Source: Datnioides undecimradiatus (taxonomy: Eukaryota; Chordata; Actinopteri; Lobotiformes; Datnioididae). Taken from it: a stretch of DNA of 64,000 nucleotides. The position numbers and the translations under genes are program-made. Below the pieces are notes generated by a model, which made no database searches, was not told the DNA's origin, and saw nothing but the letters and a program-made list of their open reading frames with translations. Below are positions 13,101 through 26,558 of the stretch, in pieces; position 1 is the first letter of the stretch; each line of letters starts with the position of its first letter. The stretch lies in contig WARS01000015.1 in assembly GCA_008933995.1 (NCBI GenBank), positions 8,814,861-8,878,860 on the forward strand, written 5' to 3'.

Positions 13101-16100
13101 TTTGACCTTGCACAGTCTGCTATTTGACATTCATCATTTTAACTCAAAGTCAGTCAATTGACCAGCAACCTCTGCCTCAACCTGCAGGAGGCACGACGAG
13201 AGGAGCAGCTGGTGAAGCGTCTGACGCGTCAGACTCAACAGGAACAGCGTTTGGCTGCTCAGCTCCTTCAGATACGCATGCAAAAGGAGGTGATCCGGAA
13301 GAACCGCCTGTTCAGAGAGCAGCAGTACCAGCAGAGAAGAGAGAGGGACTTCCAGGAAGCTCTGGAAAGGGAGGCGGTGAGATAGGATGAATAAGGAAAA
13401 TGAGAAATCTCTCTCTATTGTGACTGTGTATTAGGCTGTATCAGTGATTGTATGCTTAGTGTCACAGGGAGAAAGAAGAAAAAGATGAAAAAAGAGATTT
13501 TGGTCTTTTTTTATAGTATCAATGGGGGATTTTAAAGCAGCAGAGAGGGACTTCTGAGGACAGATAATTAAGCAGGACTGTGAATCTGGACTTAAACAAA
13601 CTATATGTTTATGTGTAATGTTCTTCTGGTGATCCCATTCACACTGTAGATAACAAATTTAGATTAAAAGGAGGCACAAATACTTGAATAAATACCTCAC
13701 AAAGGATGAAGGCCATGGTTCAGCATGGTTTCAGTGTTAAATATAAAGTATGTCACAGTATGGTGTGGTTATACAATGCACTGGCATTGTTGTTCGCATT
13801 ATTTGTTTATTTGATTTTCATGCGATTTAGTGTCAGATTTTGTGGATATTAGCCACATATTCTAAAAAGTAAAAAAAATCTTTTTAGGAGATGTTTTAGG
13901 AAGACATTTATACAAATAAATGTACAGGTGCATGAAGGCTTTAATGGTTTATTAGTGAGGCTGTGTCTACTGGCAACCTTGGACATTGATTAAAATGTTC
14001 TGCTACCTTTGATATCAGTAATACACTCATAACAGAAATTAATGTCTGTCAGTTTGTGTCTCTTTAAGGATATTTTCCACAAAACACAGTAGTGTTTTTG
14101 CACAATATATCAAAATAAGTCCTTTAGCTTCATTAATCTACTTGTAGTGATTAGCAGGAACATTTATGTCATGACTTATACACTCATACCATCTTTCTGG
14201 CTGAGGCCTGTACAGGCTTTGGCTCAACAGGCTAAGTTGGAGTGTGCCGAAGAAATCAGAAAGGAGCTTGAGTTCTGTAACAGGATTGCTGCTGAGCGAG
14301 CTCAGAGCAGATACAAGAAACACTTTGTGAGCTGCAAGGACATTTTGGATCAGATAGTGGACCTGGCCACCAAGGTCGGAGAATATCGACTGCTCACTGA
14401 GAAGTACGTAACTCGTTTGCTAATGATGCAGTAGAAAGGTGAAAAAGATATTTTGGATTAAAATCTCTCACCTGAGGTCTTGATCAGTCGATAAATGAAC
14501 AGATGGCAATTTCAAAATGTCATGTAAAATGTGTCTCTTGGTTGTTACCAAGTATTATTATCAGAAATTGATGTCAAAGTTAGTTAATCAGTCAAGCAGT
14601 AAATGTACTGTAGATGTAAAGACATTCTGGCTGTGGCTTGTGCTAGATCTGAGTGATGGGATTGATAGGACAAGCCCTCTGTTATGAATGCTAATTTTAT
14701 TTAATCATTTATGGTTGAAAAAATGTTAAAGCACAAAATATGACATCAAACTTCAAAATAAACAGGCGTGTTTTTTTTTTCTCTTTTGAAGAAATCAACT
14801 CAGAGACAGAGTGGGTAAAATTAAGTTCATAAGAACAGGAAAAATAGTAGTAATAATAATAATAGTAACATGGAAAATATGCACTTTAAGTATTGGTTTG
14901 TCTCTTGCTTGTTATCTTTTATTGATTGCTTTTTTTTCATGGGATGGGAAACCATTAAAATGTGTTTTAGGAAAGCATTGACCACCTGAAATCTGAACTT
15001 GCAGTGTAAAAAGGGAACCCATGCTGTGCAGCCCTTATTCAGATTCAAGTCAAAAACCTGTGCACAAATCACCAATATTGGAAGCATTTTTGTAAAGCTG
15101 ACCAGTGGTCAAATAAAATCAGGAAATGTCAACATATTGTCTGCTTTTTGTCGTAATCGAACACACCATATGCATATATGTGTGAATACAACACAACCCT
15201 ACTCAGTATTTACCATTATATATAAATAAGTGTATCCTGCTACCCTATTTTTACATACCCACAATGTCAACTTTAGGCTCAGTCAAAAAACATCATAAAT
15301 GGGTGGTCCAGATTCATTGTAAGTACAATTACAATATTAAATTAAGCTTTGCCTCCATTTTTTTGCTGTTATGTCCAGATTGATTCCAGGGAAGCTGATG
15401 AGGGAGTGGAAGGAATTGCTGTTCAGAGGTCTGCCTCTCTATGAGTCGATAAGTGGCCAGCAGCCAGGGTTTAAGTTCTCTACCCCGTTAGACCCTGTAG
15501 AACTTAAGAAGCAGGAAATACTCAACAACCAGGACTATGATGAATACACTGTGAGTGTAAAACACAAGTGTGTTTTAAGATCATGTTTATACATGTGCAT
15601 TTGCCAACATGCTTGCATGTACCTTGTCTTTGTAGACTGAATAATTTTTTGCCCAAACTCACGTTTTTAAACAAATGCTGAAATCATTACCGGTAGTGAA
15701 GTAAGGAAAGTTAACCAAGCTACATTTTCGTTACAGAAGAAGTTTGAGCTGTCCCTGAACTGAAGCCCTGAACTGTTCAAATGCTGAATATCCTCTTTGT
15801 TTTAGCCATGTGTTATGTTTGTCAGAACATGGTAGGTGAGTGGGCATGGCCAGAGGAAGCAGGGGAGGTCAAATTACCCCTGACCAATAACATTCTTGGA
15901 CATGTTGTCCAGCGACTGAGGAACATCGTTCATCAACCCGTCAAGGAACAGACCCCACCATCATTTCCTCACTTTACGCTCAAGGCCTGTGTCCTGGGCA
16001 AGTTTTGCTCTGGCAAGAGCACCTGCCTGGCCCGGATTGCTGAAGGTACAATGTTTGCAGTGCGATCACAAATGCAAGCATACAAACAAAGTATCACACC

Positions 16101-19100
16101 AATTGATTGCATCTTTATTGATTTTATATATTTAGAGCAGTGGTGAAATAAGATAGTATGGCTTATTTGTTGCTGAGTATGTGTGTTGTTTTTTTCTCTA
16201 GCCCATGCCATCCATGTTTTATCAGCTGACACACTAATTGAGGAGGCACTAAATGCTTACCAGAAAGAAAAGGAGGTTGGTATGAGACAGACAGTGTTGT
16301 AGCTTCACTAGCATCTCTTTACTAATATTGATGCATAATTTTGCTTGAAAAGGTTTTCAGGATTATGAAATCTCACTTGCTTCTCCCGCCAGTGCCAGAA
16401 ATGCAACACCTTAAAAGGTCTGTAGTGATCTTAAACATTTTAGCCTTTAAAACACACCCTTTTATTTATTTTTTTTAGGTTTTAGAGGAGCAGGAAGAGG
16501 AAGACAATGAGAAACTGCTCACATCCTCAACATCACTGAAGCCTGGTTGGTTACTGAACACATCGTGATTCTATTCTGTGCTGTTTCCTCTACACATTAC
16601 AGTGTGTTTATTGGCTTTAAATAAAAATGTACTGTATAGTAACTGTGGGACTCATAATTTCATTGTTTTTCAGATCTTTACACTCAAGAAGAAAGCAGAG
16701 ACAGTAACCTCAAAGTAAGTGTTGCGATGTTGCATTCGTGCTCTTCTCACTCTCTTTTAATACACTATGTAACTTGTATTTAATTAATTACCACTAATGA
16801 GAATAAATTAAACTTCTTTGCTAATAAAATCAAGACTGTTGGAAGAATGGAATGATTTGAAATATTGAGTGTTAAACATTATTTTTCTGAGAGTGGTTGT
16901 GTGGACCTTTTTGAAACCTTTTGAAACACTTTTCCTGCTTACATTTGTCCCTCATGCAGTTGTCTATGCATGGAGCAGCTGCAGAAAAAGAGCTGAGGAA
17001 AGGCAACACCATCCCTAATGAGCTGTTAGTGAATATAATAGTTGAGGCTATCAGGTAAGTACATAACTTAAATTGCCAAAGCATCTTACTGTATAGAGCA
17101 ATTTTTTTCACTTATATTACAAACGTATATTTAAAGTTACAGTTTTAAGTAGAACAAGACAAAGACAAAGACCACATAAGCACTCTGCAGGCAGTGAAAT
17201 ATTTGTTTTAGGCATGTACCAGCCCAGTCAGGATGGATCCTAGATGGCTTTCCAGTGGACATTACCCAGGCTCACCTGCTAGAGAAAGCCCTGGGTGGGT
17301 CTGTAGGTTTAGGGAACAGCGTTGAAAACAGCAGGATGAACCTTGCTGCTGATCCAAATCCACCCAAACCTCCATCACCTCTACTTCCTGCACTGGATCT
17401 GGCTTTGCTGCTAGATATTCCTGATGAGTGTGTCGTCAAACGTGTATTCAGTCAGACTGGTATGTTACACTGATGAGACTTCAGTCCTATGTATCTGTGT
17501 GCTCCCAACCATTATCCATTAGATGATGTGTGTGTGCAGTAAATGTTTACACCTGACCAATCAAATGTAAATTGTGTGTTGTATGTTAATGTGGTTCTCT
17601 TGCTCCCAAACCTGGTGCAGACACAGAAGCTGCTGCCGCTACAACAGATTCCATAGACAAGCGCTTGTATCTGGCACAGATTCCACATAGGTAAAAAAAA
17701 AAAACCAAGAATAAAATGGTAATCTTCTCTAACATTGAAACATTACTGCCTCTGCATGACTATGTGTCTGATGTTGAATATACTTTTACCCCCTTAAGGA
17801 TCACAGCTTTTCAGGACACCTGGTCACACCTAGAGAAATGGTTTGGAGAGAAGCAAGATATTTTGGTCCGTGTTGATGCAGACATAGATGAGGAAGAGCT
17901 TTACAAAAGGGTGGAGTCTGTCCTGCAGCAAGTAATGATGCAAAGACAGGAAGGTACCTCTTTTTAGTATTTTAGTAATTCTTTGTCTTCTAACTGTTGT
18001 ACTCAGTATTGATTTCTTGATTGTTTTATAAAGTAAAAAGTAAGGTTAAAATAAGGATTTATTTTTATTATATACTGATGATTAGATTTTCTTTGTATTG
18101 TAGACAATCTGTCTTGCCTGATACAAACACAATATTTACACAATTTTTCAATATATTCCACCATCAGCTCTTTCCTATCCTCTTGCTGAAGATGTTGTGT
18201 TAGACGGTGGGAAAGCTCCAGACTGCTCATCCTCACCCACTACTCCAGCTCCAGCCCAGCTTACAGCCCTCACAGATGAAGCCCCTGGCCCCACAGAGTC
18301 CCACTCCAGCCTTAATGAGGAAAAAGACCAAAGTTTAAAGTCACTTTCCAAATCCAATACACACTCTCCAAGAGGTCATTTGATTTTGGTCTATGGAATA
18401 CACATGTTATGTTGAAGTTTATCTCCAAAGAAAGGATTTATTAATTAAATTAATAGTTTAGATATGTTTTTTAACTTATTGTGATATTGTGGATGGAACA
18501 TGTTTTTTTATATACAGAATATGTTTCAGATATACCAAACTTATATTGTAGGTATTTGGAAACAAACTTTACCTTTGAGATCACAAGTCTTTTTTTACCT
18601 TAAAAGTAGAACCCAAAAAAATGCAGTCAAACATTTATGGTTCCTACCTTTAATAGCACTGGTAAATAAGAGAATGCATTCATAATCAGCTTTTTTATTC
18701 AGTCGATTAATATTGTATAATGATTACTAAATATTCATCGCATATGAATTTAACTTTGTGTAGTGATCATTCCTGTCTTCTGGCTTATCATTAGGGCTAT
18801 CTAGGAAGTCGTCAGCTTCCTCAATGACCAATGTGGACTCTCAGGGAATCCCCAAGAACCCATCTGAGTCTTCCTCTCCTTGCCCAGGCTCATCCAGCTG
18901 GGTCTATGTGAATGAACCCCTTCCTCCTGTAGGTCACAACTTGTTTTTATGTTTGTTTTGCTTATCAGAGTTGGATTCCCAATCTGAAAAATCTGTTTTT
19001 ATCAATAACATTCAACATGACATTCAGATGCATTTGCTGGGGTTACCACAAGGAGGCCCTCTTACATGATTTAGCATGTGGAACATGTGGCTTCCTACCT

Positions 19101-21370
19101 GTACTGTCTTTCAGAGTCTGTTTTAATATGTGTAAACACATATCATGTGACATCTGTTTCATCACACTGTGTCTTGTTTTGTTATATTACCCTCTGTTGT
19201 CCCATGGCCCCTGATGTGTTCTCCTCCTGTTCTTTGTCTCCAGGAGATCCCAGAGTATTTGTGCCCCCATTGGGATGCAATATGTGATTCTTATGTGAAC
19301 AATACAAAGACAGTGATGCAGCAACTACGCTCACAATGCAATCTTATTAACCATCGCCTGTACAACATCAGGTATTTTTCCTGTTCTTGGAACTAGAGTG
19401 AACATGGTTTATTTATATTTATTGTACATGTAATGCACAGAGAACCGAGGGCACTGAGGGTACTTTTCACAATTTAGTGTCTCCATTCATGTTTTTTATT
19501 TTTATATTTGATCTGTATAGCTAAATATGATGAATTGTGTACTTAAAATGTCTGTACATGAATTCTTACACCCAAATATCTGATAACATGAAAAATTGGC
19601 AACACATCTGTATTTGCTGTAAAATACAGTGTTGGTAGCCATATACCTTTGCACACTCCAAGAGCCACTTCTTATTAGCTACAATCAACTGATCCCATTT
19701 ATCCCTTTAATAATAGATTTTGTCATGTAAGTTGATAGCTGCAGAGCCAGTATGAAAGTTGTGTATTTCTAATTATGGTTTCTCTTACTTTTGGGCATAA
19801 TTGGATGTGACCCAAAGGTTCATACCATTATGTCTTTAACAGAAATATGTTACAAATTTGAATTTGTGTAAACTGGAAATTTATTGAAAAATGATCTTTG
19901 ATAAATATTACACCAATTACAATGAAAGTGTTACCTGGTTCCCTTTATCTATAGAGAGGGGTACAAACATTACCTGGGTCGTCCAGACTTGAAGCAGGAG
20001 TTAGTGTCCCAGTGGCAGAAGGACTTTAACAGCATATCTGATGATATGAGAGAGGACGAGGAAACCAAAGCAGAGCTACATCTGAGACTGGATGTAAGAA
20101 CAAAAAATACAATATAAAATATTATTAAAGTGATCATGAAAATTCTGTAAAAACCAGCGTAAAAATGGATATTTTGAGATGTTCTAAAATGTCAACAGGA
20201 GCTTTGTGAACGTTTGTGGGACATTAGTGACAAACGCAAAGAGGAGGATGAGCAAGAGAGGACTGCCCTCATGGGTGAGGGCTGGTTAGAGGACCTCACT
20301 GCTGTCCTGATCAACCACCACTCTGTACTCATGCAGGTAACTTTCTCTGTATAGCTACTTTTAGCCATTTCAATTTTGTAGATTCTAAACATAGTTTGCT
20401 GACTACTTACTTTATTCTGTGTGTTTCTGACCTGTGTGCCTATAGTGTATTGGCTCATCTGTCTTCTGTGCCATCACCATAAACCTAGATTGTTTCCCTT
20501 GTATAGGTGGAATTGGACCGTTTCCAGGGAACACTGTTTATTCTCAAGGTGTACTATTTCAGCATGTCCAGTCAGGTGCTACCTGAACTACCCTCCAACT
20601 TGGTTTGTATCCCCTTACTGGACAACCCAGAAATCACAGACCAGGATGAGAGGCAAGAAACACACTGTTAATAGCAATAGTTACATGTTTTTTCATTATT
20701 TATTTTATAGTGATGATTTATTTACACTTTTTCCCCAGTTCTGAACCAACTATGGATGAAGGAGAGGACAAGAAGAAAACAGATTTGTAAGGGAGGCGCT
20801 CTATTGCACACAGTGTTTTCTTTAAGTTTCATCCTGCAAGCAGACTGGATCGAAACTGGATGTTCACATACACACATAAAGAGTTTCCTCCTCTCTGGTA
20901 TTCCCCCATTCCCAGACAACCTCATCCCTCAGGAGGGGTGCCCAAGACAAAAGGCCAGGGTCAGACAGAACCTGACAAGGTCATGTCATTTAGATACTTA
21001 CTTTATGTAGCTTTCATTCTGTTTGACGTTTCTGTTTGTCAAGTTCTGTTACTGATTTTGTTATTTAAGAATCTATTTATATCTACATATAAAGGTATAT
21101 ATATTATATTATATACTTTGCTTTATCTGCTGTATTTATTTATTTTAGTTATTTTGGACTTTCTACCTGAGCATGTTGTTGAATTTAAATGTAATATATT
21201 ACATATACTACTGTAATAAATGTCTATTAACCTTTTTCTTTGTTAATTCTAGACCCCCCTTGAGAAACTGATCTCCGACTATGAGGAGGCACTCACAGCC
21301 ATCACCAAACTGGTAATGTATGAATTTATAGGGGCACACACATGCATACATATATATATGTATGTTTATG

Positions 21371-21436
<66 letters not shown>

Positions 21437-24400
21437 AATCCCTCCCCTCCTACATATGGGTGTGTAGGTGTCAGTGGAAGCCCACCAGGGGGAGACAAAA
21501 GAGCAGAAGGAACCGCAAGAGAAGGAGAGGACCAAGGCCTCTGCAAGTGCAAATAAAAAGGACAAAGGGAAACATTCATCAAAAAAACAGAAAGGTAGTA
21601 GAGCATTAAGAAAACTATTGAGGTGTGTTCTCTGGTATGTACTTTATGTTTCTGTACAGCATTGTTCAATATCATTATCCTCCTCTACATTTTATTCCTC
21701 CAGGTCCACCATCCCCACCTCCAGCACCCAGCCCTGCACCAGCTGATGACAAAAACCCAGAGAAGAGCTATGAGCAAGAAGTTAAAAACAGAATTCATAA
21801 GGAATATGCAGCTGCAATCCGTCACGAGGGTATGCACATATTTCAGGATTAAGAAATTTGAGTAGTTTATTTATAGGTATAACTATATAACTATTTTTGA
21901 GTGGTTCTGTTTGTCTTACTGCAAGCATGCGTGTTTTCCAGAGAATGCAGCAAAGATGCGCATTGCGCTGGTAAAAGGTCATGGTCTAGTGATGGCACAC
22001 TCCCTGCAAAGCAGAGCTGAACAGACCTCAAGCAGCATGGAGAAGTGGTTAGAAGCACACTATCTTGCAGAGATGAAGAGGTATGGTACAGTATGACTGT
22101 TGGTTCATTTATGGTATATTATTGTAATATATGCAACAGATGTGCACATGAAGGGACATATATGTGAATGTTTTGTTAGCGTGTGATCACCATGTCGCGT
22201 TGTAATGCTGTATGTGTGTATGTAGGCCCACTGAATGTAACTATTGAACTTTACTATTGGTGTTTACTATTTATTTTTTACTATTTTGTGTGTTTATTTA
22301 TTTATTTTTTGAAAGAAAAGTTACAGACATGAAAGATGAATGAAAGCCCCATCAGTGCTGTGCTCTTGAAGTTGTTCTGAAACTCAACCATAACAAAAAA
22401 AAATACAGGTTTAGCCTCTACTGAGAATGAGCCATTTACAACAGTCTGCTCAGATTTTTGTCATTAATTTTACATTGAAAAGTTAGTTTATGTGTTATCT
22501 GTTATCTCTATCTATGTCTCCTTTTCTCTAGTATTGATCAATTATCAAAGGTGGTTCGACACCACATAGAGGCTGGTGCTAAGCTGCAGAATGAACTGGT
22601 GTTGGTATGTTATGACTTTTTTACCTTAGTTACAGGGCACCTGAAGGATGAAATCTGAATTGCTTTTTCAGAATATGACACACGACATTGGACCACAGTC
22701 TACAGTATCTCGTGTTTAAATATTCTCAATATTCTTTTCTCCAGGACTGTACAGAATTCTACCTGAATGGAGACTGTCACATGGTGGCTAGCCCACCTGC
22801 CCCACCCCTCCCACCTACACTGGAGAAACCAACACAATCCACCCCGACCATCACTCAGCTAGAGTCACTCCATCGACAGCTTTGCACTGTTGCTCCTTCA
22901 GGTGCATATGGGGGCAAGACAAGTTGTAAATAATTTGTTAATCCTGCTGTCAAGCTGACAACCAATCTATCAATCCATCCATGTATCTGTTTCCTTCCTT
23001 TTGTGACTTTTAGGCTTCGTGTCCAGTTTTGAGTTCTTCAGTTTGCTCCAGGATATCATCTCTGTTAACATGGGTAGAAACATCTTGCCTGAGCCCTGGA
23101 TGGACAAGAATGAACGTCAGGTATCCTTTAAAGTATTCCAGACACTCAAAATATAAAGTTGGGTAATGATTTCTTTTCTCTATGCTTCATAGCACCCAAT
23201 AACACATCATGACTACAAGGTAGAGAGTTATGAACAATTTTGGTCGATTGACAAAAATATTTAAAACCAAATAACAACATGATCAAACAGCTCTCTGTTG
23301 ACTCCTGTAGTGCAGAGCAAATCAAGACACAAAACATTCCTGCATCATTCTGTCCAGTCTATAGAACAACCTAAACAATAAAGTAAAACACAGATAATTT
23401 AAAGAAGGATGGTACTTTTCTTTACTGAACCCAGTTGATGGAGATAGTGTCTCTGCTAACGGACGACTATGAGCTGATAGACTGGCGTCGGTTTTTGCTC
23501 AGTGCTGCCCTACCATGGCCATTTCCCTCCTTAAACCAGCTGCTGGTGGCGCTACAACATTTCAGGGCAGCAGATCCTGGCAACACGGGCTATATAAATG
23601 AGGAACAGTACCTACAGGTCAGTCTCAACACGAAGATGCTCACAGTAAACTGTGATTCTCTGGTCAGACATTCTATTAAATTTACATGAACACATCAAGA
23701 ATATACTGTACAATTCATATAATATTAAGACAAAGCTCCCTGAATGAAAAACGAAAAGTTTAAGTTGTTTCTCTTCCTTTTTTTCTCAGATGAAGTTGTG
23801 GTTTTCCATTGAAAATGTTCAGCCTGTTCCTGAGGACCTATCTAAGCCTCTACCATATGACCGTCTGGCTAACCTGCACAAGGTAAACTGTCTGCAATGC
23901 AGTGCAACTTAATTTCAAGTTGCAATTCAGAGAAAACTTTCATTATTTCTGAAATGGGAAAATCATATTTTTAGACATAGTAGATTATTATCCAGCTTAT
24001 TAAACGATTACCTCCTACTACCATAAAAGTTCTTTTCAGCTGTTATCTTACTGTAAAAACCCCCCACCTAAAGCACACAAGGATACAATCCTCGCAATAC
24101 TATGCATTTTGTTGTAAACTTTAAAAACTCTTACGTTTACTTTATGATCAAATGAACTGACCTGCGAATAATAAATAAATAAACAGTAACATTTGCCTGT
24201 GTTTTTCCTTCTTAGTTTTTTTTCCAGTTGTTTGCAGACCACTCTGTCTCTCCATTTCAACTGGACTATGTGTCCATGTTGCAGTACTTTGCAGCCGACC
24301 CTAACCCAAAACAGGGCTTCATCAGAGCACTTAGTGTAGTGCTGGGACAACATCTCAAGCACTCATCACCAGGTGACCTTGTCAAGGTGAGTTACAGCAC

Positions 24401-25274
24401 AAAGAAAAGTGAAATTCAACTTGTATATCATTTCTTTTTTTTGCCAAAAACATTTTTACTATTATCTGTCACCAGTGTCTTTAAATTGTCCAAAATTATA
24501 ACTTAACTATTACTTTCAATAAAGCCAACACTGTTTTTGTTTTGGAATGAACCGTGAGTGTAAATGTTTTTCTTCAATGCAAAGTATTGCACATTAACAG
24601 GACTCTTTGTGTTGTGTATACAGTCTATGCCCAGTATTGAGGAGGCTGCAGAGCTCAGTTCCTCAGATCTTGATGGTGAATACAAGGAAGAAGAGACTCC
24701 ATGTGAATTGAGCAGTTTGGTGGGGGAGCAGGGAGTGTCCATCCCTGATCTCCTTGCTGTCATCTGCCACAAAGTCCCTAAGATGAAAGATCACCCCCTT
24801 CCACCAGGCTGCCTGAGTCAGGAGGAGCACACTGAGGTATCACTCTATGAAAGTTCAGACTGGTCTTTACAGAAAAACCTAAATTAATGTTTGAAGTAAT
24901 TAAGGAAGAAAATTTGACCAAATATAAAAATATGTAAAGCAAGTCCCTGAATAAAGCTGTGACTAGAGTCTTTTCCAAACAATACAATTTCCATTTACAA
25001 TTATTAACCATATTATTAAAATTAAAGTCATTGTAATGTTATTCTCTGGCCTGTAGAATCTGGTGCATGTATTCAAAGACCTGGGCTACAAGCCTGAGGA
25101 CCGTGTCCCCTTCTCCATTCTTTCCAAGCATCCCTTTACCCAGGGCCTAATGGGGACCTCAACGCAACATCAGCTGGTGGTAAATGTCTGTGTAAACTCA
25201 TCACTTTTGTGTCTTAGATGAGAATTCAAAATATCAAAATATCTGCTGTCCACTGTCACATGTTAGATGATAGC

Positions 25275-25342
<68 letters not shown>

Positions 25343-25512
25343 AATAAAAATAACATACAGAAAAAATAAAATAGAAGCAAGAATATCAAAGAGCAAGATG
25401 TGTGTGTATAGCTGACAAACTCTCTCTCTCTTTTTTTGTCACTCAGAATATTCACAGAGTGCTACTAGCCAATCAGGATGAAGTAGAGGCTAACAGCTTG
25501 ACAGTTTCCTAA
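10139..25512 (+). CDS. spef2: Sperm flagellar protein 2 (SPEF2/CPC1), complete
   Basis: SPEF2 is a scaffold of the axonemal central-pair apparatus, needed for sperm tail formation and ciliary beating; mammalian SPEF2 binds IFT20. ATG 10139-10141 opens MSEILCRWLNEDL, matching the family start. Coding exons: 10139-10196, 11004-11106, 11226-11478, 11722-11892, 12212-12310, 12573-12649, 12795-13008, 13188-13376, 14216-14403, 15379-15550, 15826-16045, 16202-16275, 16479-16545, 16674-16714, 16960-17054, 17212-17459, 17621-17690, 17799-17953, 18168-18374, 18795-18928, 19244-19371, 19955-20093, 20199-20336, 20507-20652, 20739-20786, 20841-20979, 21253-21312, 21468-21594, 21704-21829, 21942-22080, 22532-22604, 22745-22901, 23014-23120, 23435-23617, 23790-23882, 24216-24386, 24624-24836, 25057-25179, 25447-25512. 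The total is 5211 bp, an exact multiple of three, giving 1736 aa. Domains: N-terminal calponin-homology-like region, charged coiled coils, an adenylate-kinase-like P-loop domain (residues 566-573 plus DGFP), a Ser/Pro-rich linker, and a C-terminal region with a degenerate EF-hand. The 20652/20739 junction needs a GC donor; several small exons (41, 48 bp) are less certain. Confidence 0.93.
10593..10885. mobile_element. Short terminal-inverted-repeat element (MITE-like) in spef2 intron 1
   Basis: The left end reads TAACCCTTTCACGCATAG and the right end CATACATGAAAGGGTTA, imperfect inverted complements of about 15-17 bp bounding about 293 bp of non-coding DNA. There is no transposase frame inside. 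The ends resemble non-autonomous DNA transposons dispersed in fish genomes. A clear target-site duplication was not resolved, so the exact edges and superfamily are open. Confidence 0.6.
15826..17459 (+). other. spef2: Adenylate-kinase-like nucleotide-binding domain within SPEF2
   Basis: Exon 15826-16045 encodes a Walker A motif, GKFCSGKS, at 15997-16020 (GxxxxGKS, residues 566-573). Exon 17212-17459 encodes WILDGFP, the adenylate-kinase-type DGFP motif, followed by a hydrophobic beta strand (LALLLDIPDECVVKR) where AK-family proteins place the base-binding strand. Mammalian SPEF2 also carries a P-loop here. Catalysis is not shown by sequence alone; the LID-type arginines were not assessed. 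Confidence 0.7.
20653..20738 (+). other. spef2: Probable GC-AG intron in spef2
   Basis: Exon 20507-20652 ends after GAT GAG AG, directly followed by GCAAGA; the next exon begins after CCCCAG at 20739 with TTCTGAACC. Joining AG+T keeps the frame (DESSEPTMDEG). No GT near the exon end gives a phase-consistent junction that I could find. AG|GCAAG is the strong consensus of the minor GC-AG intron class. The intron is 86 bp. Confidence 0.7.
21374..21435. repeat. (GT)n(AT)n microsatellite in a spef2 intron
   Basis: About 23 GT units are followed by about 7 AT units. The tract lies 62 bp after the exon ending at 21312 and 32 bp before the acceptor of the exon starting at 21468. The open frames crossing it on both strands are repeat artefacts. 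Confidence 0.97.
25274..25341. repeat. (GATA)n microsatellite in the last spef2 intron
   Basis: About 17 GATA units between the exon ending at 25179 and the final exon at 25447. Tetranucleotide arrays of this kind are common and polymorphic in fish. Confidence 0.97.
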
Positions 25513-25660
25513 GGACAAGACCTACACAGTACAAAAAAATACAACTGTCTGTATCACGATTACCTCTTTCACAAAAAATACAAAATATGTTGCCTTGACT
25601 GTTATTACTACTACATTTGAAAATGTAGCTGAAATGTATTGCTGCTTTCAGTATTGACTT

Positions 25661-25666
25661 AATAAA
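25661..25666 (+). other. spef2: Polyadenylation signal of spef2
   Basis: AATAAA lies about 150 bp after the spef2 stop codon (25510-25512), within AT-rich DNA, and is the first canonical signal downstream. Confidence 0.6.
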
Positions 25667-26258
25667 TGTACTAGTATATAGTAAAACTTTGATGAAGGTT
25701 GGAATGACTGAGATTACGATGATGGCACGATTGACCCCTCTTACTTGCTTCTTTTCCCTGATACACTCCAGCAGTTTTTTCTAACTGACTTGTTTTTCTA
25801 ATGACCTCTCTGACACAGAAAAGCACTGGTTTTGGCTACAATGAGTGCATTGTCCACGATAACCTACATGTCAAGCCTGACTTGCCAGCAGCTGCCTGCT
25901 AGGGCACCCACAACCGTATCTACTCTAACTAGCAGCTTTATTTTGCAATCAATGCTGCCTGTTGACCCCTCAAGCTAATGTGCTGAATGTAAAGAAAAGA
26001 TAACATTTTTAAAAATAGGTACATATATAAATAAAGTGATCAGTGCTGTTAAATAACTACTGTTGTCACTAAAGACAAAGCAATTGGATTAATTAAGTTA
26101 AGTTTTAATCTAAGCTAGATATGGGTGGCAACAAATATCATTATCAAGAATAAGTGCTTTCTGTATTTATGGATGGATAAATTCAGATGGACATTCTGTA
26201 TAGCCTTTAGAGAAAACATAACTACGTTTTGTCTAATTTGATATGAGAGCTTGAAGAA

Positions 26259-26286
26259 CCCCCCCCCCCCACACACACACACACAC
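26259..26286. repeat. Poly-C and (AC)n simple repeat between spef2 and ugt3
   Basis: A run of about 12 C is followed by about 8 AC units. The rest of 25667-26550 shows no coding pattern. Confidence 0.95.
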
Positions 26287-26550
26287 CACCCTTTCTCTAT
26301 TTCCCTCCCTTTAATTATCACTGCAGGTCCTGGACAGACTGTCTGACTTTTAGAGAAAACAGCCACTCACGTGTGACATATAGATAGAAGCGTACTTGCA
26401 GACTTAGATATAAAACTGGGTAACATGGAATAAACCTGCGCCTTAATGTCGGACTTTCTCCATTGTTGCGAGACAAAGCATATTGGATACAATCTAAGTC
26501 CACTGAATATGGATTTGGGATTTCCCCTCTATCAACGTGACACTGCAGAC

Positions 26551-26558
26551 TATATAAA
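26551..26558 (+). promoter_or_regulatory. ugt3a: TATA box candidate for the UGT3 gene
   Basis: TATATAAAAG begins 313 bp before the ATG at 26864. A TATA box here puts transcription start near 26580 and leaves about 280 bp of 5' UTR. No in-frame ATG lies between it and 26864: the upstream open frame in the same phase begins with TTG at 26729. That supports 26864 as the start. Confidence 0.5.

Noticed and set aside
21208-21675. Open frames of up to 155 codons on both strands across the GT/AT repeat
   Set aside because: They exist only because (GT)n and (CA)n have no stop codons. Real spef2 exons at 21253-21312 and 21468-21594 explain the coding signal.
25274-25341. Regular short repeats considered as a CRISPR-like array
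   Set aside because: Pure GATA tandem units without spacers, in a vertebrate intron.
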